In this document: positions 35,580 through 47,234 of the stretch, one piece after another | Numbering within the stretch: position 1 is the stretch's first letter | Layout: each line of letters starts with the position of its first letter | Assembly: GCF_017868775.1 (NCBI RefSeq) | Contig: NZ_CP053381.1 | Span: 62,001-126,000 of the forward strand | DNA: 64,000 nt | Direction: 5' to 3' | From: Billgrantia sulfidoxydans | GTDB lineage: Bacteria; Pseudomonadota; Gammaproteobacteria; Pseudomonadales; Halomonadaceae | The notes under the pieces: model-generated | Told to the model about the DNA's origin: nothing | Seen by the model: the letters and a program-made list of their open reading frames with translations, nothing else | The model's database searches: none | Program-made: the position numbers and the translations under genes

Positions 35580-36562
35580 CCCCGGCGGCCCTGATCGAGG
35601 GGGCCCGGCGCTACGACTTCTACCAGCTCGTCGAGCTGCTGCACCGGCATCACGACGACGATCTCGAGCGTGCCGCCAACGGGCACCCGGGCCGCGAGCG
35701 GGTGCGCTACAGCGCCTCGGCGTCGCTGGGCTTTCCGGGCAGCGATGTGGTGGCGCTCGAACCTCGGGCCAGCGGCGAGTACGCGCTGGAAGTCAGCTTC
35801 TTCGGCCTGCAGGGGGCCCAGTCGCCGTTGCCCGGCTACTACCTGGAGTCGCTGGCCCACGAGGCGGCCCATCACGAAGGTGTCGCCCGCGACTTCCTCG
35901 ACTTCTTCAACCACCGCCTGCTGACCCTGGTACATCGCAGCTGGCGCAAATACCGCCACTACGTGCGCTATCAGGACGGTGCCAGCGACGGCTTCTCCGC
36001 CGCGGTATTCGCCCTGGTGGGACTGGCCGACGAGGAGCTGCGCGGCGAGACGCCGATCAACTGGGGCAAGATGCTCGCCTATGCCGGCCTGCTGGCGGGG
36101 CGCTCGCGCTCCCCGGAAGTGGTCGAGAGCGTGGTCGGCCACTGCTTCGATCTCGACGAGGTGGGCGTCGAACAGTGGGTGCACCGCTGGGTCGAGATCC
36201 CCGAGGACCAGCGCAGCCGCACCGGTCGCAGCGCCATGACCCTGGGCCAGGACATGGTGGCCGGCGAGCGGGTCGCCGACGTCGGCGGCAAGTTCGCCCT
36301 GTGCCTCAAGGGGCTCAGCCTTGCCCGCTTCCGCGACTTCCTGCCCGACGGCCGTGAGCACGCCCCGCTCAAGACGCTGGTCAGCTTCGTGCTGCGCGAG
36401 CCGCTGGCCTACGACCTGGAGCTGGAGCTGCTGGAGAGCGCGGTGCAGCCGATGCGGCTCGGCGACCACGGCTGCTGCCAGCTCGGCTGGACCACTTTCG
36501 TCAATCCCGAATCCGGTGCCGCCTCGCGGCGGCGCCGGGTACGCATCCAGATGACAGGGTAA
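35543..36562 (+). CDS. tssG: T6SS baseplate protein TssG
   Basis: A 339-residue TssG (VasB/ImpH). Family signatures include RYDFYQLVELLHR near the N-terminus, the GLQGAQSPLPGYY segment, and the NHRLLTLVHRSWRKYR segment. It forms the wedge with TssF and TssE. Its start lies inside the end of tssF. Confidence 0.96.
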   Translation: MDLAVGPTTPDLAPAALIEGARRYDFYQLVELLHRHHDDDLERAANGHPGRERVRYSASASLGFPGSDVVALEPRASGEYALEVSFFGLQGAQSPLPGYYLESLAHEAAHHEGVARDFLDFFNHRLLTLVHRSWRKYRHYVRYQDGASDGFSAAVFALVGLADEELRGETPINWGKMLAYAGLLAGRSRSPEVVESVVGHCFDLDEVGVEQWVHRWVEIPEDQRSRTGRSAMTLGQDMVAGERVADVGGKFALCLKGLSLARFRDFLPDGREHAPLKTLVSFVLREPLAYDLELELLESAVQPMRLGDHGCCQLGWTTFVNPESGAASRRRRVRIQMTG

Positions 36563-36567
36563 ACGCG

Positions 36568-37944
36568 ATGTCCTACCTCACCCGGCCTCGAGTCACCGCC
36601 AGTGCCGTCACCCTGGTCGTGCTCAACAGCGAGCGGCTCGAGGGGCGCTCCACCAGCAGCCACGTCTTTCCGGCCAGCGGCGGCACCCTGGGCAGCGCCG
36701 GCAGCGACGACTGGCTGCTGCAGGATCATGCCGGGCGCATTCGCCCGGCGCATGCCGAGATCCGCCTGCTCGACGGGCAGTTCTGCCTGATCGATCGCAG
36801 CGGCCAGACCCTCATCAACCACGCCACGCTGCCGCTGGGCCGCGACCGCCGGGTCGCCCTGCGCGACGGCGACGAGCTGGGGGTCGGCGAGTATCGCGTG
36901 CGCGTGCACCTGGGTGACCGCCAGGCCGGGCTGCCCGGCGCCCAGCCGCTCAGCGCCCTGATCGATGAAGAGCAGGAAGCGCTGGCAGGGCAGGGGGTGG
37001 TGCCCTATCGCGTCACGCCGGCGGTGGCTCCGCCGCCGCGCCGCGACGACCCCCTCGAGGCGCTGGGCGAGGCCACGCCGGGCGCCAGCCAGCGCGATCC
37101 GCTCACGGCACTGGCTCACGAGAGTGAGGCGGAAAGCGACGATGGAACGCTGCTCGACACCCTGGAGGCGCCGGGCCGGGGCGGTGCCATGCCCCATGAA
37201 ACGCAGGTACGGCGCGTGGCGCCGATGAATCGACGACACGAGGACGACACAGAGATGAACCGGGAAATGGATGAAGGGCTGTTGAACGATCTGGAACGCT
37301 CGGTCGGCGAGCAGCTCGAGGAGCGCTGGCAGGATGCCGTGCCGGCGAGCGCCGGCACGGCCGGCCCCGACCCGCTGCTGCGCGCCCTGGGCGCCGAGCT
37401 GCGCTTCGCCGACAGCGAGGAGCAGCTCAATTTTCTCGCCGAGGCCGGTCACACCCTGCGCGCCGCGATCGAGGGGCTGCAGGCGCTGCATCGGGCCCAG
37501 GACGACAGCCGCTACCCGCTGCGCGACCGCCGCCTGCAGCCGATCGAGGACAACCCGCTGCGCCTGGGTCAGCCCTACCGCAGCACGGTGGAGACGCTGT
37601 TCTCCGCGCGCCGCAGCCCGGTGCACCTGTCGGCGCCGGCCGCGGTGGCCGAATGCCTGAGCCACCAGGGCCAGCATCAGGCGGCGGTGGAGGAGGCCAT
37701 CGGCGAGGCGCTGCAGGCCATTCTCGACGCCTTTGCCCCCGATGCGCTGCTCAAGCGCTTCCACGCCTACCGCGGTGCCGGCAACCGCCTCGATGACGAG
37801 GGCAACTGGGCTTGGGAGATGTACCGCCACTACTACGAGGAGCTCAACTCCGGCCGCCAGCAGGGCTTCGCCAAGCTGTTCTGGGAGGTGTTCGAGCAGG
37901 CCTACGACCAGTCGGTGCGTCGCCAGCAGCGCGAAGCCAAGTGA
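36568..37944 (+). CDS. T6SS-associated FHA-domain protein (TagH-like)
   Basis: A 458-residue protein. An FHA-like domain occupies residues about 10-125 (GGTLGSAGSDDWLL, HAEIRLLDGQFCLID, LGVGEYRVRVHLGD), and the C-terminal region (about 240-450) matches the TagH/ImpI type. The linker (about 145-240) is acidic and low in order. FHA proteins in some T6SSs respond to threonine phosphorylation by PpkA, but no ppkA or pppA is in this locus, so control may differ or depend on a distant kinase. Confidence 0.85.
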   Translation: MSYLTRPRVTASAVTLVVLNSERLEGRSTSSHVFPASGGTLGSAGSDDWLLQDHAGRIRPAHAEIRLLDGQFCLIDRSGQTLINHATLPLGRDRRVALRDGDELGVGEYRVRVHLGDRQAGLPGAQPLSALIDEEQEALAGQGVVPYRVTPAVAPPPRRDDPLEALGEATPGASQRDPLTALAHESEAESDDGTLLDTLEAPGRGGAMPHETQVRRVAPMNRRHEDDTEMNREMDEGLLNDLERSVGEQLEERWQDAVPASAGTAGPDPLLRALGAELRFADSEEQLNFLAEAGHTLRAAIEGLQALHRAQDDSRYPLRDRRLQPIEDNPLRLGQPYRSTVETLFSARRSPVHLSAPAAVAECLSHQGQHQAAVEEAIGEALQAILDAFAPDALLKRFHAYRGAGNRLDDEGNWAWEMYRHYYEELNSGRQQGFAKLFWEVFEQAYDQSVRRQQREAK

Positions 37945-37970
37945 ACGCAACAGTACGGGACGCAGGAAAC

Positions 37971-38537
37971 ATGAGCACAAGACATTCGAGCGCAAGTTAT
38001 GTGACCAGCCAGGTCTTGCAATGGGCTGTAGTGGCGCTGCTGGCGCTGGTTCTCAGCGGCTGCGCCTCGACCCGCGAGGCCGCCGGCAAGACCTGGCAGG
38101 TGATGCGCGATCCCTCGATCCCGGTGGGCTATCCGGAGGATCGCCCGAGCCGGGTCGATCTCGCCATGCTCGCTGCGTACGACGTCAATCCCAACCTCGA
38201 GGGCGACGGCACGCCGCTGCGCTTCCAGGTGCTGCAGCTCAAGGACGACTCGATGCTGATGGCGGCCGACCATCACCAGCTGCGTGACGACCTCGAAGGC
38301 GCCCTGGGCACCAACTACCTGACCCACGATGACTTCACCCTGCTGCCGGGGCAGTGGAAGTTCTACGAGCCGTTCGAGGTCGACGAGCAGGCCCGCTACA
38401 TCGGCGTGATCGCTTTCTACAGCGACCCCGAGCAGGCGCAGTGGAAGAAGGTGGTGAAGGTATCCGCACGCGGCGAGGACTACCACCTGCTGGTGCACCT
38501 GCGTGCCGACGAAGCCGAGCTGAGGAAGGAAGACTGA
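37971..38537 (+). CDS. tssJ: T6SS outer-membrane lipoprotein TssJ
   Basis: A 188-residue lipoprotein with a type II signal peptide; the lipobox is LVLSGC with the lipidated cysteine at C31. The mature domain has the TssJ beta-sandwich pattern (DLAMLAAYDVNPNLEGDGTPLRFQVLQL). It anchors TssM to the outer membrane. The stop codon overlaps the tssK start (TGATG). Confidence 0.93.
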   Translation: MSTRHSSASYVTSQVLQWAVVALLALVLSGCASTREAAGKTWQVMRDPSIPVGYPEDRPSRVDLAMLAAYDVNPNLEGDGTPLRFQVLQLKDDSMLMAADHHQLRDDLEGALGTNYLTHDDFTLLPGQWKFYEPFEVDEQARYIGVIAFYSDPEQAQWKKVVKVSARGEDYHLLVHLRADEAELRKED

Positions 38538-39871
38538 TGGCCAGTCGCAATCGAGTGGTATGGAGCGAAGGGCTGTTCATCAAGCCGCAGCACTTCCAGC
38601 AGCAGCAGCGCAGCCTCGAGGGCCTGCTCGAGGCGCGGTTGCGCGGCGTCAGCCATGCGCTGTATGGCTTTCAGGTCCTGGAACTCAATGCCGAATACCT
38701 GAGCTTCGGACGCATCGCCGTCAGCCGCGCCAGCGGCGTGATGCCCGACGGCACGGCCTTCCAGTTGCCCGACGACGACATCGAGCCGCAGCCGCTGGAG
38801 ATCGACGACGCCGGTATCGCCAACCAGCTCGTCTACCTGTGCCTGCCGCTGGCCACCGATGCGGTGGGTGAGGTGCGCTGGCCCGACGACGACCTGCCGA
38901 CTCGCTATCGCCTGGCCCAGCGCAGCGTGCGCGACCTGCACTCCCGCGACGGGGATACCGCCATGCTCGACGTTGCCCGGGTCGCTCCCCGGCTGCTGCT
39001 CGAGCGCGACGACCGCAGCGCCTATACCTGCCTGGCGGTGGCGCGGATCCACGAGCGGCGTCCCGGCGGCAGCCTGGTGCTTGACGAGCAGTTCATCCCC
39101 ACCCTGCTCAACGTCCAGGCGGCGCCGGTATTGCAGCGCTTCGTCGGCGAGATGGCGGGGCTGATGCGCGAGCGCGCGCGCAACATCGCTCATCGCCTCG
39201 CCTCGCCGCACCAGGCCGGCGTGGCCGACGTCTCCGACTTCATGCTGCTGCAGCTGCTCAACCGCGCCCAGCCACGCTTCCAGCACCTGGCCCGCCTGGG
39301 CCACCTGCACCCGGAGCGGCTGTTCGCCACCATGCTCGAAACCGCCAGTGAGCTGGTGACCTTCACCGACGAAGCGCGACTGCCGCCGGAGTACCCGGCC
39401 TACGACCATGACCATCCCGAGCGTGCCTTTCGCCAGCTGATGCAGAGCCTGCGTCAGGCGCTCTCCACGGTGCTCGAGCCGCGTGCCCTGGCGATCCAGC
39501 TGCAGTCGCGGCGCTATGGGCTGCTGGTGGCGCCGCTGGCCGACCCGGCCCTGCTCGACAGCGCCGACTTCATCCTCGCGGTGCGCGCCGACATGCCCCA
39601 CGAGCGGCTGCGCAAGCTGTTCCTGCAGCAGACCAAGGTGGCCAGCGTCGAGCGCATCCGCGACCTCATCAGCCTGCAGCTGCCCGGTGTGCCGCTCGAG
39701 CCGCTGCCGGTGGCGCCGCGCGAGTTGCCCTACCACGCCGGCTACAGCTACTTCCGGCTGGACCGGCAGAGCCAGGCCTGGAGCCTGCTCGACGGCGCCA
39801 GCGGCTTCGCCTTCCACGTGGCGGGGGAGTTCCCCGGGCTTGAAATGCAATTCTGGGCGATCAGGAGCTAA
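38537..39871 (+). CDS. tssK: T6SS baseplate adaptor TssK
   Basis: A 444-residue TssK (VasE/ImpJ). It starts MASRNRVVWSEGLFIKPQHFQQQ, the diagnostic N-terminus, and ends in the domain that contacts the membrane complex (YHAGYSYFRLDRQSQAW). It is overlapped by tssJ by one base and followed closely by tssL. Confidence 0.96.
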   Translation: MASRNRVVWSEGLFIKPQHFQQQQRSLEGLLEARLRGVSHALYGFQVLELNAEYLSFGRIAVSRASGVMPDGTAFQLPDDDIEPQPLEIDDAGIANQLVYLCLPLATDAVGEVRWPDDDLPTRYRLAQRSVRDLHSRDGDTAMLDVARVAPRLLLERDDRSAYTCLAVARIHERRPGGSLVLDEQFIPTLLNVQAAPVLQRFVGEMAGLMRERARNIAHRLASPHQAGVADVSDFMLLQLLNRAQPRFQHLARLGHLHPERLFATMLETASELVTFTDEARLPPEYPAYDHDHPERAFRQLMQSLRQALSTVLEPRALAIQLQSRRYGLLVAPLADPALLDSADFILAVRADMPHERLRKLFLQQTKVASVERIRDLISLQLPGVPLEPLPVAPRELPYHAGYSYFRLDRQSQAWSLLDGASGFAFHVAGEFPGLEMQFWAIRS

Positions 39872-39874
39872 GCC

Positions 39875-40717
39875 ATGCAAGAACTTGCCACGCACTACGA
39901 ATCGAACCCCGGCGCGGTGGCGCGCTTCACTCCCAGCCGGCACGAAGACCGCATCGACGAACGCGGGCTGGAGCAGCTGATCCACAGCCACGCCGAGCAT
40001 CTCGATGCCGACGAGGACTACTGGTTCCGCCTGCGCGGGTACAACCTCAATCCGCTGGTGGACGCTGCCAGCTCGCTGCTGGGCATGGTGGTGCGGGTGC
40101 GTCAGCTCGATGGCATGAGCGATCTCGATCGGCTCTATCGCCAGGTGGTCGACGAGATCTCGGCGATCGAGGTCGAGCTCACCGAACAGGGCTACGACCG
40201 GCCCACGCTGCTGGCCTTCCGCTACGTACTCTGCTCGTTCATCGACGAGGCGGTGATGGGCACGCCCTGGGGTCAGCAGAGCCGCTGGGCCGAGCATTCG
40301 CTGCTCACGCGTTTCCACAACGAGACCTGGGGCGGCGAGAAGGTCTTCACGATCCTCTCGCGGCTGCAGCAGGAGCCGCAGTGCTACCGCGACATGCTGG
40401 CGTTCATCTACCTCTGCCTGTGCCTCGGCTTCGAGGGGCGCTACCGGGTCATGGATGACGGGCGAGAGGAGTACGAGCACATCGTGCGCACCCTCGGCGA
40501 CCAGTTGGCGGCACTCGGCGACACCCCCGAGGACAGCCTGACCCGACCGCTCGACAACGTCATGCCGGGTCGTCGCCACCGCGGCCGCGGCCTGCCGGTG
40601 TGGGGCGTGTTCGCGCTGTTCGCCGTCGCCATGGCCGCTACCTACCTCGGCTTCGCCTGGACGCTAGACGAGCAGGCGGCTCAGGTCGGCACCCTTCTCG
40701 ATCGGATTTACCGTTAG
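39875..40717 (+). CDS. tssL: T6SS inner-membrane protein TssL (DotU/IcmH family)
   Basis: A 280-residue TssL with the cytoplasmic DotU domain (FRYVLCSFIDEAVMGTPWG) and a single C-terminal membrane segment (about 241-263). There is no C-terminal peptidoglycan-binding OmpA domain, so wall anchoring must come from another protein. It starts three bases after tssK. Confidence 0.95.
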   Translation: MQELATHYESNPGAVARFTPSRHEDRIDERGLEQLIHSHAEHLDADEDYWFRLRGYNLNPLVDAASSLLGMVVRVRQLDGMSDLDRLYRQVVDEISAIEVELTEQGYDRPTLLAFRYVLCSFIDEAVMGTPWGQQSRWAEHSLLTRFHNETWGGEKVFTILSRLQQEPQCYRDMLAFIYLCLCLGFEGRYRVMDDGREEYEHIVRTLGDQLAALGDTPEDSLTRPLDNVMPGRRHRGRGLPVWGVFALFAVAMAATYLGFAWTLDEQAAQVGTLLDRIYR

Positions 40718-40725
40718 GAGTCCCC

Positions 40726-43455
40726 ATGCTCAGGGTAGAGCTTCCCGCGCTCATCGGTCGCCTCAACGCCGTCTCCCGTCAAGGCCTGGAACAGGCCGCC
40801 GTGCTGTGCGCCGAGCAGCAGGCACCCGAGGTCACCGCCGGCCACCTGCTGCTGGCGCTGATCGATCAGCCGCTGTGCGACCTGCGCTGCCTGCTCGACG
40901 GGCAGGGCATCGATGTCCATGAGCTGCGTGCGAGACTGGCCGAGGAGACACGGCCGCCGCGCGACCTGGCCGTGACCACGCCGAGCTTCTCGCCGCTGCT
41001 GGTCGAGCTGCTGCAGGACGCCTGGCTGCTGGCCACGACCGAATTCGCCTACGACAGCCTGCGCAGCGGCCTGATCTTCACTGCCCTGCTGCACAACGTC
41101 GGACGCTACCTGGGGCCGAGGAGCGCCGCGCTGCTGGCCGAGATCAACCGCGAGGGGCTGCGTCGCGGCTTCGAGCGGCTGGCCGCCGACTCCGCCGAGG
41201 CTCCCCGCGCCGAGCCGAACGAGGGCGGGCGCCGCCAGGACCAGGCCACCCAGGGCGACAGCGCCCTGGCGCGCTTCGCCACCTCGCTCACCGAGCAGGC
41301 CCGGCGCGGCGAGCTCGACCCGGTGCTGTGCCGCGACCCCGAGATCGATCAGATGCTCGACATCCTCGGGCGGCGGCGCAAGAACAACCCCATCGTCATC
41401 GGCGATGCCGGGGTGGGCAAGAGCGCCGTGGTGGAAGGGCTTGCCGCACGCATCGTCGAGGGCCGCGTGCCGGCGGCGCTGGCCGACGTCGAACTGATGA
41501 GCCTCGACCTCGGCGCACTGCAGGCCGGCGCCGCAGTGAAGGGCGAGTTCGAGAAGCGCCTCAAGGCGGTGATCGAGGAGGTCAAGGCCGCGCCCCGGCC
41601 GATCCTGCTGTTCATCGACGAGGCCCACACCCTGATCGGTGCCGGCAACCAGGAGGGCGGCGGCGATGCCGCCAACCTGCTCAAGCCGGCCCTGGCGCGC
41701 GGCGAGCTGCGCACCATCGCCGCCACCACCTGGCGCGAGTACAAGAAGTACTTCGAGAAGGACCCGGCGCTGTCGCGGCGCTTCCAGCCGGTGGCCCTGG
41801 CCGAGCCCAGCATCGATCATGCGCTGGTGATCCTGCGCGGCCTGCGCGACACCTACGAGACCGCCCACGGCGTGCTGGTCGGCGACAGCGGCCTGCGCGC
41901 CGCCGCCGAACTCTCGGCGCGCTACCTGGCCGGCCGCAAGCTGCCCGACAAGGCGATCGACGTGCTCGACACCGCCTGCGCGCGGCTCTCCCAGGCGCTG
42001 GACACCCCGCCGCGCCGGCTCAGCCATCTCCAGAGCGAACACCTGGCCGCGCGCCGCGAGCGCGACCAGCTCGACCGCGAGCGCCTGCTGGGGCGCAGCC
42101 CCGATGCGACCCGCGAGGCCGAGCTCGACGTCCGTCTGGCGCGGCTGGAAGCAGAGGTCGAACGGCTCGAGGCGGCCTGGGCCGACCAGCGCGAGTGCGT
42201 CGATGCCATCATCGCCCTGCATCGCCAGCTGCTGGCCGCGGGCCAGGTTGAGGCCAACCCCGAGCAGCCGGTAGTCGAGACTGCAATCGACGATGAAACC
42301 GGCGGGGAGAACGACGCTGACAGCGAAATCGACGGCGAAGCGGCGGCTGACGCGGTTGAGTCGGATGACTCTGCCGCTGATGTCGATCTGCATGCCCAAC
42401 TGGCCGCCCACGAGGCGCGCCTGGCCGAGTTGCAGCAGGAGTACGCCCTGGTCAATGCCAGCGTCGAGGAGGCGCAGATCGCCCAGGTCATCGGCGACTG
42501 GACCGGCGTGCCGGTGGAGCGCATGACCAGCGACGAGCTGACCCGGCTCACCGAGCTGCCCGAGCATCTCGGCCGGCTGGTGCAGGGCCAGGACACGGCC
42601 ATCGAGCGCGTGCATCGCCACCTGCTCACCGCCCGCGCCGACCTGCGGCGCCCCGGCCGCCCGCTGGGCGCCTTCCTGCTGGTCGGTCCCAGCGGCGTGG
42701 GCAAGACCGAGACCGTGGTGCAGATCGCGGAACGGCTCTACGGCGGGCGCCAGTTCCTCACCACCATCAACATGTCGGAGTACCAGGAGAAGCACACCGT
42801 GTCGCGGCTGATCGGTTCGCCGCCGGGCTACGTGGGCTTCGGCGAAGGGGGCCTGTTGACCGAGGCGATTCGCCAGCGCCCCTACTCGGTGGTGCTGCTC
42901 GACGAGGTCGAGAAGGCCCACCCGGACGTGCTCAACCTGTTCTACCAGGCCTTCGACAAGGGCGAGTTGGCCGACGGTGAGGGGCGCCTGATCGACTGCA
43001 AGAACGTGGTGTTCTTCCTCACCTCGAACCTGGGCTATGAGGCCATCGTGGCCCACGTCGACGACCCCGCGGCGCTGGACGACGCGCTCTACCCGGTGCT
43101 GGCCGGCTTCTTCAAGCCGGCGTTGCTGGCGCGCATGGAGGTAGTGCCCTACTTCCCGCTGGGCGCCGACACCCTGCGCGACATCGTGGTAGCCAAGCTC
43201 GACACCTTGGCCGAGCGCATCCGCACGCGCCACCGCCAGGCCGAGGTGGTGCTCGACGAGGCCCTGCGCGATGCCATCTGTGTGCGCGCCACGCGCAGCG
43301 AGAACGGCGCGCGCATGCTCGAGTCGGTGATCGACGGCGAGCTGCTGCCGCCGGTGTCGAGGGCGCTGCTCGACCGCCTGGCGCGGCGCGAGCCGGTCAC
43401 CCGGGTGGCGCTGGGCGTCGATGCGGCGGGCGCCTTCACCGCGGAGGTGGTATAG
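40726..43455 (+). CDS. clpV: T6SS sheath-recycling ATPase ClpV/TssH
   Basis: A 909-residue AAA+ unfoldase with an N-domain (1-160) and two ATPase modules: Walker A GDAGVGKSAV and GPSGVGKTET, Walker B LLFIDEAHT and VVLLDEVEKAH. It disassembles contracted TssBC sheaths. The coiled-coil middle domain carries an acidic insertion (residues about 505-557) made largely of D, E, A and S residues, which is unusual. Start ATG at 40726 with TAGGAG upstream. Confidence 0.95.
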   Translation: MLRVELPALIGRLNAVSRQGLEQAAVLCAEQQAPEVTAGHLLLALIDQPLCDLRCLLDGQGIDVHELRARLAEETRPPRDLAVTTPSFSPLLVELLQDAWLLATTEFAYDSLRSGLIFTALLHNVGRYLGPRSAALLAEINREGLRRGFERLAADSAEAPRAEPNEGGRRQDQATQGDSALARFATSLTEQARRGELDPVLCRDPEIDQMLDILGRRRKNNPIVIGDAGVGKSAVVEGLAARIVEGRVPAALADVELMSLDLGALQAGAAVKGEFEKRLKAVIEEVKAAPRPILLFIDEAHTLIGAGNQEGGGDAANLLKPALARGELRTIAATTWREYKKYFEKDPALSRRFQPVALAEPSIDHALVILRGLRDTYETAHGVLVGDSGLRAAAELSARYLAGRKLPDKAIDVLDTACARLSQALDTPPRRLSHLQSEHLAARRERDQLDRERLLGRSPDATREAELDVRLARLEAEVERLEAAWADQRECVDAIIALHRQLLAAGQVEANPEQPVVETAIDDETGGENDADSEIDGEAAADAVESDDSAADVDLHAQLAAHEARLAELQQEYALVNASVEEAQIAQVIGDWTGVPVERMTSDELTRLTELPEHLGRLVQGQDTAIERVHRHLLTARADLRRPGRPLGAFLLVGPSGVGKTETVVQIAERLYGGRQFLTTINMSEYQEKHTVSRLIGSPPGYVGFGEGGLLTEAIRQRPYSVVLLDEVEKAHPDVLNLFYQAFDKGELADGEGRLIDCKNVVFFLTSNLGYEAIVAHVDDPAALDDALYPVLAGFFKPALLARMEVVPYFPLGADTLRDIVVAKLDTLAERIRTRHRQAEVVLDEALRDAICVRATRSENGARMLESVIDGELLPPVSRALLDRLARREPVTRVALGVDAAGAFTAEVV

Positions 43456-43458
43456 GCG

Positions 43459-45050
<1,592 letters not shown>

Positions 45051-45054
<4 letters not shown>

Positions 45055-45704
45055 GTTCGATCCCGACCTTTCGCCGGGCGCCGTGGTTGGCGCTGGCCGC
45101 AAGCCTGACCCTGGGCGACGCCTGGGGAGCGACCACCGAGGAGGCGTTGGTGGCACAGGCCCGTGAGTGCGCCGTCGAGCCCTCGCGTCTTGAGCGGCTG
45201 GGCTGCTATGACGCCCTGTTCATGTCCCGCGACGAGCCGACGGCGAGCGAGGACCCGCGCCCTGCGCTGTGGCACACCATCAATGCCCAGGAGGCCGAGC
45301 GTGACGGCGACGACATGGGCCTGCTGGTGCGCGAGCGCAGCGACAGCGTGCTGATCAGCGTGCCGGCGCTGGGCAGCGTGCCGCCGCGCCCGCAGTTGGT
45401 CATTGCCTGCGAAAAGACCATCACTCGCTTCCAGCTCCACCTGCCCCAGGCGCTGGACGCGCCGCGGGTTCAGGTGCGCCTGCGTGCAGGGGGACGCGAA
45501 CTGGAGCAGGTCTGGCAGGCCCGCGACGGTGGCTACGTGGTCAGCGGCGGTCGCGGGCTTCCGGCCATCGCCACGCTGCAGCAGCTGCTGGATGCCGACG
45601 AGCTGACATTCGACAGCGACCAGGCCGCACTCGACGGCCTGCGCTTCGAGATCGCCGGGCTGCGCCAAGCGGTTCAGCCGCTTCGCGACGCCTGTCGCTG
45701 GTGA
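45051..45704 (+). CDS. vasI: T6SS-associated protein VasI (TagO family)
   Basis: A 217-residue exported protein with a signal peptide (about 1-26, ending DAWG). It has paired cysteines in the CAVEPSRLERLGCYDALF segment and a later cysteine, typical of the VasI/TagO group. Its exact role in secretion is not established. Its ATG overlaps the vasH stop (ATGA). Confidence 0.87.
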
Positions 45705-45711
45705 GGTGAGC

Positions 45712-47142
45712 ATGCGCATCGTCAACCAGACACAACTGACGGAAGTGCTGGCCGCGCTCCCCCCGGAGGGGGTCGGCAGGCCCCTCGACGACAGCGCCGA
45801 CTACGCCTGGCTCGACGAGCAGATGATGAAGATCGGCTCGCTGCAGCACGGTGGAGTCGACTGGGAGGGCGCCGAGACCCGGGCCGTGCGTCTGCTGAGC
45901 ACCACTGGCAAGGACCTCAAGGTGCTCGGCCACCTGCTGCACTGCCTGCAGCGAGGCGGCGACGGCGTGCGTTTTGCCCTCTCGCTGCGCCTGCTGGCAG
46001 GGAGCCTCGAGCAGTGGTGGGACCAGGCCTATCCCTATGGCGGCGCCCAGGGCGAGCGGCTGCGCCCGCGGCTGTTCCGCCAGTTCACCCAGCGCGCCCT
46101 GGGCTTGGCCGAGACGCTCGATTTCGACAATGCCGCCGATGAGCACCAAGCCTGCGAGGTCGCCCTGGAGGCGCTGCTGGAGGCGGCCAGGACTCGCGAA
46201 CTGCCGGACGAGGCGCTGATCGATCTGCAGCGCCAGCTGCGCCAGGCCCGCCCCAGCCGGGACGCGGCACACGCCTCGCCCGCGACGTGCAGTGCGCCAG
46301 CGCAAGAGTGCCAGACGGACAGCGCGACTTCGCCGCCAGCCAAGCTGCCCGAGATGCGCCTGGAGGCCGGCAACGAGCGCGGCAATCGCCAGGCGCTGCT
46401 GAAAATGGCCGACTTCCTCGGCGAGCAGAACCCTGGCGACCCGCTCGGCTATCGCCTCCGGCGCCATGCCATCTGGCACGTCATCCAGGTGCTGCCGGCC
46501 ACCCGCGACGGCGTGCGCTCCGAACTGGCGCCGCCTTCCGCCGATCGGGTGGCGGAGTATCGCGAGGCGCTGTCCCGCGGCGGTGACGCCGCGCTGTGGC
46601 AGCGCATCGAGAACAGCCTGGCGGTGAGTCCCTACTGGCTCGAGGGGCATCGTATTAGCGCCGGCGTCGCCGAGCGGCTCGGGCACCCACGCTGCGCCGC
46701 CGCCATTCGCGACGAGGCGAGCCGCTTCGTGGAGCGTCTGCCCGGCATCGAGGCGCTGACCTTCAACGACGGCAGCCCCTTCGTCGACGACGAAACCCGT
46801 CATTGGCTGCAGGCCGTGCGGGCCGGTGCCACGGCAGGGGGGCAGGCGGGCGGCGGCGACCCCTGGCAGGAAGGCCTGGACGAAGCCCGTGAACGCCTGG
46901 CCGCGGAAGGACTGGAAGCGGCCCTGGCGGGCCTCGACCGCGGCCTGGCCGAGGCGCGTTCGCCGCGCGAGGTCGCCTACTGGCGGCTGGCCAGCGCCGA
47001 CCTGCTGGGTGATGCCGGGCTGGCGGCGCTGGCCGCCCAGCACTATCGCGCGGTGCGGGCGTCGCTGGCGGGCCTGGGCCTCGAGCAGTGGGAGCCGGCG
47101 CTGCTCGAGCGCCTCGAGCGCACGGTGGAGAAGGGCAAATGA
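45712..47142 (+). CDS. tssA: T6SS cap/priming protein TssA
   Basis: A 476-residue protein with the ImpA N-terminal domain (about 15-125, LDDSADYAWLDEQMMKIG and GKDLKVLGHLLHCL) and a VasJ-like C-terminal domain. TssA proteins prime tube-sheath assembly; this is the longer TssA type. I chose the ATG at 45712 with GAGGTGA upstream; a GTG two codons earlier is also in frame. Confidence 0.92.
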   Translation: MRIVNQTQLTEVLAALPPEGVGRPLDDSADYAWLDEQMMKIGSLQHGGVDWEGAETRAVRLLSTTGKDLKVLGHLLHCLQRGGDGVRFALSLRLLAGSLEQWWDQAYPYGGAQGERLRPRLFRQFTQRALGLAETLDFDNAADEHQACEVALEALLEAARTRELPDEALIDLQRQLRQARPSRDAAHASPATCSAPAQECQTDSATSPPAKLPEMRLEAGNERGNRQALLKMADFLGEQNPGDPLGYRLRRHAIWHVIQVLPATRDGVRSELAPPSADRVAEYREALSRGGDAALWQRIENSLAVSPYWLEGHRISAGVAERLGHPRCAAAIRDEASRFVERLPGIEALTFNDGSPFVDDETRHWLQAVRAGATAGGQAGGGDPWQEGLDEARERLAAEGLEAALAGLDRGLAEARSPREVAYWRLASADLLGDAGLAALAAQHYRAVRASLAGLGLEQWEPALLERLERTVEKGK

Positions 47143-47234
47143 ATACGAACCGAATGCGACATCACCGACACCGCAGTGTGTCCGACAACGTTATCAACAG
47201 GGACGAGGGCCAAGCCTCATGTGGAAAAGTGTGA
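47139..47234 (+). CDS. Possible 31-codon coupling ORF between tssA and tssM
   Basis: ATGA overlap with the tssA stop opens a 31-codon frame that ends 16 bases inside tssM. The peptide is basic and histidine-rich (MRHHRHRSV) and resembles nothing known to me. Its position would let ribosomes pass from tssA to tssM. It may equally be chance. Confidence 0.25.
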   Translation: MNTNRMRHHRHRSVSDNVINRDEGQASCGKV

